A stretch of 6,616 nucleotides of DNA from Paludibacter sp. (GTDB taxonomy: Bacteria > Bacteroidota > Bacteroidia > Bacteroidales > Paludibacteraceae), in the NCBI GenBank assembly GCA_031284665.1, contig JAITXR010000353.1, positions 1-6,616 on the forward strand, read 5' to 3'. The notes under the pieces were generated by a model, which was not told the origin of the DNA, did not search any database, and saw only the letters and a list, made by a program, of their open reading frames with translations. The translations under genes and the position numbers were made by a program. Below are positions 1-4,469 of the stretch, in pieces (within the stretch, counting starts at the first letter, position 1; each line of letters begins with the position of its first letter).

Positions 1-149
1 TTATAGGATTTATCAATTGGATTACAGTTATTTTCAATCTCGAAAAAAATACACATTAAAACTGAAAGTGTACAGGCAAGATTGTATGCATCGCTTAATT
101 TATATGTAGAGTTTACATCAATATAGAACGAATGCAAATCATATTGCAT
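1..149 (-). CDS. Possible 5' end of a leftward hypothetical gene, cut by the window edge
   Basis: Reading leftward from an ATG at 149-147, the frame stays open for 49 codons to the window edge. The first in-frame stop upstream of the ATG is at about 167-165. The peptide begins MQYDLHSFYIDVNSTYKL and has a hydrophobic stretch around residues 24-36 (ACTLSVLMCIFF); I recognise no family. An open frame of this length is moderately unlikely by chance in such AT-rich DNA, and a gene divergent from prfC would fit the layout. Shorter open frames also run off the left edge on the + strand: one ends at a TAA near position 57-59, another at a TAG near position 110. The strand assignment is therefore not secure. 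No ribosome binding site is visible. Confidence 0.3.
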   Translation of the reverse strand, partial: MQYDLHSFYIDVNSTYKLSDAYNLACTLSVLMCIFFEIENNCNPIDKSY

Positions 150-176
150 ATTCGATTTAAATTTTTACTAATTTTG
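144..176 (+). promoter_or_regulatory. Candidate Bacteroidetes-type promoter upstream of prfC
   Basis: TAATTTTG at 169-176 matches the Bacteroidetes -7 consensus TAnnTTTG exactly. TTG at 144-146 can serve as the -33 element with a 22-bp spacer, within the range known for this phylum. Transcription would start near 182-185 and leave a leader of about 130 nt before the prfC ATG at 313. The leader has a weak CTC-ACA-GAG hairpin at about 198-206 followed by Ts, too weak to call a regulator. A poorer -7 match, TTACTTTG at 251-258, lies closer to the gene but has no good -33 partner. Confidence 0.42.
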
Positions 177-312
177 CCCCGCAATTTTTCAATAAACCTC
201 ACAGAGTTTTTAGTTAATTGCAAATTAATTAAAATTTAGCGTAGCTTAATTTACTTTGTGGTTATTCAATCCTAACAGGTTTTGGACTAAACTAATAAAA
301 GACAACAAAATA

Positions 313-1887
313 ATGTACGAATCAGAAATACAACGCCGTCGCACTTTTGCAATAATTTCACACCCTGATGCAGGAAAAACTACTTTAACCGAAAAATTAC
401 TGCTTTTTGGCGGTGCTATTCATATTGCCGGCGCAGTGAAATCGAACAAAATCCGCAAAACTGCTACTTCCGACTGGATGGAAATCGAAAAACAACGTGG
501 AATTTCGGTTGCCACTTCGGTTATGGGTTTTGAATATAACGGCTATAAAATCAACATATTAGATACTCCCGGACACCAAGATTTTGCCGAAGATACTTAT
601 CGTACGCTTACGGCTGTGGATAGCGTAATTATTGTGGTGGATACTGCCAAAGGTGTTGAAAGTCAGACACGTAAACTGATGGAAGTGTGCCGAATGCGCA
701 AAACTCCGGTAATGATTTTTGTAAACAAAATGGATCGCGAAGGTAAAGACCCTTTTGATTTGCTCGACGAACTTGAAGCCGAACTAAAAATCGCGGTGCG
801 CCCCCTGACTTTCCCCATAAATCAGGGATTTCAGTTTAAGGGAGTTTATAATATCTACAAGCAAAATCTCGAACTTTATACTCCTAATAAGCAGACAATC
901 AGCGAGTCGGTGCAGTTGGAAGATATTAATTCCCGCGAACTCGATACGCTTGTCGGCGAGCGAGATGCTGCAAAATTGCGCGACGACCTTGAAATTATCG
1001 CCGGTGTCTATAATCCTTTTGATGTGGAGCGTTACTTGGCGGGCGAACTTGCGCCTGTGTTTTATGGCTCGGCTCTAAATAATTTTGGCGTTAAGGAACT
1101 TTTGGACTGCTTTGTCGAAATTGCGCCTTCGCCTCGAGCGGTGCAAACACTTGAACGTGAGATAAATCCGTATGAAGAAAATTTTTCGGGCTTTGTTTTC
1201 AAAATTCACGCCAATATGGATCCAAATCATCGCAGTTGCATTGCTTTTGTGAAAATTTGTTCAGGAAAATTTGAGCGCAATGTGAATTATAAGCATATCA
1301 GGCACGGTAAAATGTTGAAATTTTCAGCACCTACCGCATTTATGGCGCAGAAGAAAGAGACTGTGGATGAGGCGTTTGCAGGCGATATAGTTGGTTTGCC
1401 CGATAGCGGAACTTTCAAAATCGGCGATACGCTTACATCCGGCGAAGATATTCATTTCAAGGGACTTCCGAGTTTTTCGCCCGAAATGTTTAAATACATT
1501 GAAAATGCTGACCCAATGAAAACCAAGCAGTTAGAAAAAGGCATAAATCAACTAATGGACGAAGGCGTGGCTCAAATGTTTATAAATCAATACAATAATC
1601 GTAAAATTATTGGTACAGTTGGGCAGTTGCAATTTGAAGTAATTCAATATCGACTGCTGCACGAGTATGGAGCGCAATGTCGTTGGGAAAATTTATCGTT
1701 GCACAAGGCTTGTTGGATTGAAAGCGATAATGCCACCGAACTTGAGCATTTTAAAAAGCGGAAAGCGCAATATATGGCAATAGACAAAGAAGGTCGCGAT
1801 GTTTTTCTTGCCGATTCGGGTTATGTGCTGCAAATGGCGCAAAACGATTTCAAAGATATTCGTTTCCATTTTACATCCGAATTTTAA
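313..1887 (+). CDS. prfC: Peptide chain release factor 3 (RF3), translational GTPase
   Basis: This 524-residue cytosolic GTPase drives recycling of class I release factors from the ribosome after termination. The N-terminal G domain carries all switch motifs: P-loop HPDAGKTT (17-24), switch I with RGISVATSV (62-70), DTPGHQD (84-90), NKMD (138-141) and a G5-like SAL in [10 protein letters not shown] (251-260). Domains II and III follow, with a recognisable [15 protein letters not shown] block near 434-448 and the family-typical C-terminus ending RFHFTSEF. Length matches the usual 525-530 residues. The ATG at 313 is chosen because [21 protein letters not shown] aligns with the family N-terminus. 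An in-frame TTG at 256 would only add 19 atypical residues. There is no Shine-Dalgarno sequence, as usual in Bacteroidetes. The gene appears monocistronic: the next gene starts 233 bp on, behind a mobile element. No clear intrinsic terminator follows. Confidence 0.97.
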   Translation: MYESEIQRRRTFAIISHPDAGKTTLTEKLLLFGGAIHIAGAVKSNKIRKTATSDWMEIEKQRGISVATSVMGFEYNGYKINILDTPGHQDFAEDTYRTLTAVDSVIIVVDTAKGVESQTRKLMEVCRMRKTPVMIFVNKMDREGKDPFDLLDELEAELKIAVRPLTFPINQGFQFKGVYNIYKQNLELYTPNKQTISESVQLEDINSRELDTLVGERDAAKLRDDLEIIAGVYNPFDVERYLAGELAPVFYGSALNNFGVKELLDCFVEIAPSPRAVQTLEREINPYEENFSGFVFKIHANMDPNHRSCIAFVKICSGKFERNVNYKHIRHGKMLKFSAPTAFMAQKKETVDEAFAGDIVGLPDSGTFKIGDTLTSGEDIHFKGLPSFSPEMFKYIENADPMKTKQLEKGINQLMDEGVAQMFINQYNNRKIIGTVGQLQFEVIQYRLLHEYGAQCRWENLSLHKACWIESDNATELEHFKKRKAQYMAIDKEGRDVFLADSGYVLQMAQNDFKDIRFHFTSEF

Positions 1888-1939
1888 ATATAGTTGAGTA
1901 TTTTGGGCAAAACTGCATTGCTTTGACGTGTCGGGGAAT

Positions 1940-1996
1940 AGCATTTTATTAGCAGTATGCTTTGCATCAGGATATAAGGATAATTATATGAGATGC
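1940..1996. repeat. Possible degenerate relative of the transposase-flanking module
   Basis: The 12-mer AGCATTTTATTA at 1940-1951 is repeated exactly at 2033-2044 inside the left palindrome module. In both places a small hairpin follows: here ATGC-TTT-GCAT at 1957-1967, there the 20-nt imperfect palindrome at 2046-2065. A second, longer fold overlaps it. GCATC (1964-1968) pairs with GATGC (1992-1996), and inside that ATATAA (1972-1977) pairs with TTATAT (1984-1989) around GGATAA. The rest of the gap between prfC and the transposase (1888-2019) shows no gene. I read this as an older, decayed or divergent copy of the module; it could also be a separate hairpin family. Confidence 0.4.
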
Positions 1997-2019
1997 TACA
2001 AGCGATATTAGTGCATATT

Positions 2020-2100
2020 GTCCCGCAGGGACAGCATTTTATTAACCGTTGGCTTTAGCCTACGGAAAAAAGTATAACCAGACATAAGTCCCGCAGGGAC
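2020..2100 (+). repeat. Left palindrome module (REP-like)
   Basis: Three palindromes lie in series. GTCCC-GCA-GGGAC at 2020-2032 forms a 5-bp stem with a 3-nt loop. A 20-nt imperfect hairpin at 2046-2065 reads CCGTTGGCTTTAGCCTACGG, with a stem interrupted by one T-T mismatch. A second GTCCC-GCA-GGGAC lies at 2088-2100. Spacers are 13 nt and 22 nt. The inner palindrome is extended by AAG before it and GACACTT after it (2086-2107), a form found again twice in the right module. The outer palindrome lacks that extension. The 22-nt spacer is A-rich and could hold transposase promoter elements, but no good consensus is visible. Confidence 0.85.
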
Positions 2101-2120
2101 GACACTTAAAACAATACATT

Positions 2121-2570
2121 ATGAGTTACGTCAACCTACTTATTCACGCCGTAGTTCGCACATATAAAAGCGAACAAACACTACCCGCAGACGACAGAAT
2201 AAAATTTCTGTATCAAGAAATGTGGGGTATCATTACAAGCAAAGGAGGCTATCTTTACCGTATCAATTCAATGCCCGACCATGTACATATACTTTTTACT
2301 ATGCCTGCAACAGTCTCATTATCAGAGTTTATGCAAACATTGAAAGGCTCTTCAAGTAAAATTATTAAAACACAAGATGGATTTGAAAAATTTGTGGCAT
2401 GGGGCGAAGGATATGCTGCATTGTCAAAAAGTATAGAGGATAAGCAACAGATAATCAACTATATAATTAATCAACAGGAGCACCATAAAACAACAACATT
2501 CAGAGATGAATACATTGCATTTATCAAAGAAATGGGTATTAATTTAGATGAGCGTGATTGGGGCAGATAG
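2121..2570 (+). CDS. IS200-like / REP-associated Y1 (HUH) transposase
   Basis: This 149-residue single-domain HUH endonuclease of the Transposase_17 (Y1, IS200/IS605 TnpA) type nicks and rejoins single-stranded DNA next to small hairpins. The metal-binding HUH motif is HVH at 54-56 in INSMPDHVHILF. The likely nucleophilic tyrosine is Tyr114 in IINYIINQQEHHK, the position of the YIxxQ helix of the family. WGEGYAALSKS (94-104) and the C-terminal TFRDEY...GINLDERDW are typical of the Bacteroidetes branch. Length is normal and all key residues are present, so the enzyme appears intact. The ATG at 2121 follows the left module by 20 bp without a Shine-Dalgarno sequence. The flanking inverted palindromes are its probable substrates. 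RAYTs proper and small IS200 transposases are hard to separate without a tree; the flanking REP-like modules favour the RAYT reading. Confidence 0.93.
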   Translation: MSYVNLLIHAVVRTYKSEQTLPADDRIKFLYQEMWGIITSKGGYLYRINSMPDHVHILFTMPATVSLSEFMQTLKGSSSKIIKTQDGFEKFVAWGEGYAALSKSIEDKQQIINYIINQQEHHKTTTFRDEYIAFIKEMGINLDERDWGR

Positions 2571-2579
2571 TCAAGTGTC

Positions 2580-2660
2580 GTCCCTGCGGGACTTAGGTGC
2601 GTGCTGTGCCTCATCCGTAGGCTGAAGCCAACGGATAATAAAGTGTCGTCCCTGCGGGAC
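2580..2660 (-). repeat. Right palindrome module (REP-like), inverted copy of the left
   Basis: On the + strand the order is GTCCC-TGC-GGGAC at 2580-2592, the 20-nt imperfect hairpin CCGTAGGCTGAAGCCAACGG at 2615-2634, then GTCCC-TGC-GGGAC at 2648-2660. Spacers are 22 nt and 13 nt, so the module mirrors the left one exactly in spacing. Both short palindromes carry the extension AAGTGTC before and CTT after (2573-2594 and 2641-2662), identical to the inner left copy in reverse complement. The hairpin differs from the left copy only in a loop base, and the T-T mismatch in its stem is kept. The transposase stop codon ends 2 nt before the extended inner repeat. The stems might also slow transcription, but no U-tract follows. 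Confidence 0.85.
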
Positions 2661-2721
2661 TTGGCAAAACCTTATTCTATTAAATTATTGCTCTCAATAA
2701 AATGACAAAAAAAACCGAAAT

Positions 2722-3333
2722 ATGAAAAGAAAGATTTATGAAATTAGGAGTAAAATTTTACTTGTTTTTATAATTACTCTTACATCTGTTACTTGCATAT
2801 TTTTAAATTCTTGTAAACGAGAGAAAAAAATAGATAAGCCGGTATTGTGCGCAGTGGTGTATAAATTAGAAATACCACCCTTTAGTCCTCCTTGTGGCGA
2901 AGCACCAATGCCGGAACGAATAAAAATTGTTTATGTAATAATATCAAAAAGGATATTGGATAAAAATGATATTTTTGTTGAAAAAACGGGAAACATATAT
3001 GATACTCTAAATATCAATATTATTGATGATGTTACTCATTCAGTTGCTATTACAAATAAACTTGAAAATAAAGATTTGTATAATTATAGATATGAATGTT
3101 GCAGCAATAAAAGCCTTGATATTATTTATAATAATCGTGATGATTTTGAACAATACTATCGTGAGTGCCAAAAAATAATTAAAAACACAGAATTGTTTTA
3201 CAAGTCTGGAAATGTGTATGTTAAACCTACACAAGTAGAGGATTATAAAGAACTTCTGCTAACCTCAATAGGCAAGTTTAATTCTAATTTGAATACGCAT
3301 CACAAATACCAAGTATATAATTTTGATGAATGA
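2722..3333 (+). CDS. Hypothetical lipoprotein, no recognised family
   Basis: The 203-residue product begins with a basic stretch and a hydrophobic segment (about residues 12-27), followed by a lipobox LNSC with lipidation at Cys31. It should be exported, processed by signal peptidase II and anchored in a membrane facing the periplasm or the surface. The mature part has no domain I recognise. It contains a Cys/Pro-rich start (KPVLCAVVYKLEIPPFSPPCG), a central CC pair at about 125-126, and a Tyr/Asn/Lys-rich C-terminal half with likely helices. The gene is visibly more AT-rich than prfC and uses many ATA and AAT codons, suggesting an orphan or recently acquired gene. It begins 61 bp after the right palindrome module. 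No consensus promoter or Shine-Dalgarno sequence is seen. Reality as a gene is supported by the coherent lipoprotein signal and length; function is unknown. Confidence 0.72.
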   Translation: MKRKIYEIRSKILLVFIITLTSVTCIFLNSCKREKKIDKPVLCAVVYKLEIPPFSPPCGEAPMPERIKIVYVIISKRILDKNDIFVEKTGNIYDTLNINIIDDVTHSVAITNKLENKDLYNYRYECCSNKSLDIIYNNRDDFEQYYRECQKIIKNTELFYKSGNVYVKPTQVEDYKELLLTSIGKFNSNLNTHHKYQVYNFDE

Positions 3334-3424
3334 AACTCACTTGCTCGAATTTGTAATCTGAGCACCATTACTTCTTAATATTTAGTTATTTAGGGTTGCT
3401 ACATTCCTATTAACTCGACGCACA

Positions 3425-3449
3425 AGTGGAGAGCGAGACACTCTCCACT
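3425..3449. repeat. Perfect 9-bp inverted repeat between convergent genes
   Basis: AGTGGAGAG (3425-3433) and CTCTCCACT (3441-3449) form a perfect 9-bp stem with a 7-nt loop. It lies between the convergent lipoprotein gene and hydrolase gene, about 30-50 nt beyond the hydrolase stop. It could end transcription from either side, but neither strand shows a U-tract after the stem, so it is not a canonical intrinsic terminator. Its right arm belongs to the heptad repeat tract that follows. Confidence 0.5.
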
Positions 3450-3482
3450 CTCCACTTCCAATATCAATTGTCAATTGTCAAT
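3439..3482. repeat. Heptanucleotide tandem repeat tract at the 3' end of the hydrolase gene
   Basis: In one continuous 7-bp register from 3439 the + strand reads CACTCTC twice, CACTTCC, AATATCA, then ATTGTCA twice, ending at 3480. Two different heptad families therefore abut without losing phase. The hydrolase stop codon (3478-3480 on the minus strand) lies inside the last ATTGTCA unit. The remainder of the gap from 3334 to 3424 shows no gene or convincing signal. Confidence 0.75.
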
Positions 3483-4347
3483 TTTCCCCTAATATCTTAT
3501 TGTCAATCAGCCACTTCTCGAAAAGTGTTTTCATTTCCTCGTGATAGCGAAAAGTAGTATTCATTCCCCAGCCGTGTCCTCCGACGGGAAAAACATACAT
3601 CGAGGCAGGAATATTATTTTGTTTAAGTTGCTTGTAAAATTCTACGCTGTTCACCGACGGCACAGTGCGGTCGTTATCGCTCAAAAACAATAGTGTTGGT
3701 GGAGTTGCAGCCGACACGTTTTTCTCTGCACTGTAACGTTTTATAAGTTCGGGAGTAATGCTTTTTCCAAACATCATAGCCGACGAGCCGCGATGAGTTA
3801 CCGTACTATCCATACTTACTACGGCATAAAAAAGCACCGCAAAATCAGGTCGTTCCACAGAATCTGTAAAAAGCGTGGCAGCCGTTGCCGCCAGATGTCC
3901 ACCTGCCGAAAAACCTGAAATTCCTATTTTTTTCGGGTCAATATTCCACTTTTTACTGTTTTGCCTTACAAGTTTTATTGCCTGCTGAGCGTCGCTTAAC
4001 GGCACTTCGTGGTGTCCGTTTGGCATTCGATATTTCAAAACTGCGGCAGCCACACCAATACTGTTGAGCCAACGTGCAACTTCGTGTCCTTCGTGGTCAA
4101 TCGACAAACGGACATACCCGCCTCCCGGACAAATTATTACAAATGGTGCATTTGGCTTATTTTCAGGCAAATACACGTAAAGTTGTGGTATTGAGACATT
4201 GCTTACTCTTCCGGTTTCAGATGTAATTTCCGGCTCGGTAATGCCATTCGAGTTTGGAACTTTGCCTTCCCATACCGGCAAAGTAAAAGTTTGTGCGCTT
4301 GCTCCCATACTGAGCAAAATAAATGCGATTACTAATTTGTGTTTCAT
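3478..4347 (-). CDS. Secreted alpha/beta hydrolase, acetyl-esterase (BD-FAE-like) type
   Basis: The 289-residue serine hydrolase probably removes acetyl or similar ester groups from a polysaccharide or its oligomers. A signal peptide ends at Ala-Ser-Ala before Gln19, so it is exported. The oxyanion region is CPGGGYVRLSIDHEGHEVARWLN (73-95), characteristic of bacterial acetylxylan-esterase-like proteins. The nucleophile elbow is GFSAGG (145-150) with Ser147. The likely acid is Asp226 in SDNDRTVP, and the likely base His258 in GGHGWG. All catalytic elements are present and the length is normal. The ATG at 4347 is preceded by an A-rich leader without a Shine-Dalgarno sequence. It lies 122 bp downstream of the beta-helix gene on the same strand, so both may be one transcript. 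The substrate is inferred from the neighbour; a general carboxylesterase or a xylan or pectin acetylesterase are all possible. Confidence 0.9.
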   Translation of the reverse strand: MKHKLVIAFILLSMGASAQTFTLPVWEGKVPNSNGITEPEITSETGRVSNVSIPQLYVYLPENKPNAPFVIICPGGGYVRLSIDHEGHEVARWLNSIGVAAAVLKYRMPNGHHEVPLSDAQQAIKLVRQNSKKWNIDPKKIGISGFSAGGHLAATAATLFTDSVERPDFAVLFYAVVSMDSTVTHRGSSAMMFGKSITPELIKRYSAEKNVSAATPPTLLFLSDNDRTVPSVNSVEFYKQLKQNNIPASMYVFPVGGHGWGMNTTFRYHEEMKTLFEKWLIDNKILGEN

Positions 4348-4369
4348 TGTTTTATTTTTTTTAGATGTA

Positions 4370-4411
4370 AGTATTAAGTATCAAGTATTGAGTATTGAGT
4401 ATCAAGATATG
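4370..4411. repeat. AGTATYR heptanucleotide tandem repeat
   Basis: Five consecutive 7-bp units start at 4370: AGTATTA, AGTATCA, AGTATTG, AGTATTG, AGTATCA, followed by a degenerate sixth, AGATATG, ending at 4411. The tract lies in the 122-bp gap between the beta-helix gene and the hydrolase gene, immediately upstream of the hydrolase. No other signal was found between it and the hydrolase start apart from the A-rich leader. Confidence 0.85.
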
Positions 4412-4433
4412 AGACTGTTTAAAGTTCTGATTT

Positions 4434-4461
4434 TATCAATTATCAATTACCCATTGTCAAT
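4434..4461. repeat. TATCAAT/TGTCAAT heptanucleotide repeat after the beta-helix gene
   Basis: Four units in one 7-bp register: TATCAAT, TATCAAT, TACCCAT, TGTCAAT. The tract begins 8 bp beyond the stop of the beta-helix gene, read leftward. It is the same family as the ATTGTCA units at the 3' end of the hydrolase gene, so both leftward genes end against the same kind of repeat. Confidence 0.7.
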
Positions 4462-4469
4462 TAATTATT

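Larger units (their letters stand above)
2020..2660 (+). mobile_element. RAYT/IS200-like unit: Y1 transposase between inverted palindrome modules
   Basis: The unit consists of two 81-bp modules in opposite orientation (2020-2100 and 2580-2660) enclosing one transposase gene. The gene starts 20 bp inside the left module and stops 9 bp before the right one, so almost nothing else is carried. There are no long terminal inverted repeats, no DDE transposase and no accessory TnpB gene. This matches the organisation described for REP-associated tyrosine transposases, where the gene sits between inverted REP palindromes, and also resembles minimal IS200 elements with subterminal hairpins. Exact element ends and any target site cannot be determined from one copy. 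Confidence 0.75.

Noticed and set aside
1..110. Rightward open frames running in from the left edge, ending at a TAA near 57-59 and a TAG near 108-110
   Set aside because: They are only about 18 and 36 codons long and compete with a longer leftward frame over the same DNA; not enough to call a gene.
251..258. TTACTTTG as the prfC -7 element
   Set aside because: It has one mismatch to TAnnTTTG and no TTG at suitable distance upstream; the match at 169-176 is better.
256..312. TTG start that would add 19 residues to release factor 3
   Set aside because: The extra residues do not resemble the family N-terminus, whereas the ATG at 313 gives the expected start and normal length.
2020..2660. CRISPR-like array
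   Set aside because: The repeated palindromes are short, unequally spaced, inverted about a transposase gene and without spacers of uniform length on one strand; no cas genes are present.
2685..2700. TTATTG-CTCT-CAATAA hairpin before the lipoprotein gene
   Set aside because: The stem is nearly all A-T, with one G-C pair and no supporting context; expected by chance in AT-rich DNA.
3342..3364. TGCTC/GAGCA stem after the lipoprotein gene as a terminator
   Set aside because: Only 5 bp with a 13-nt loop and no U-tract.
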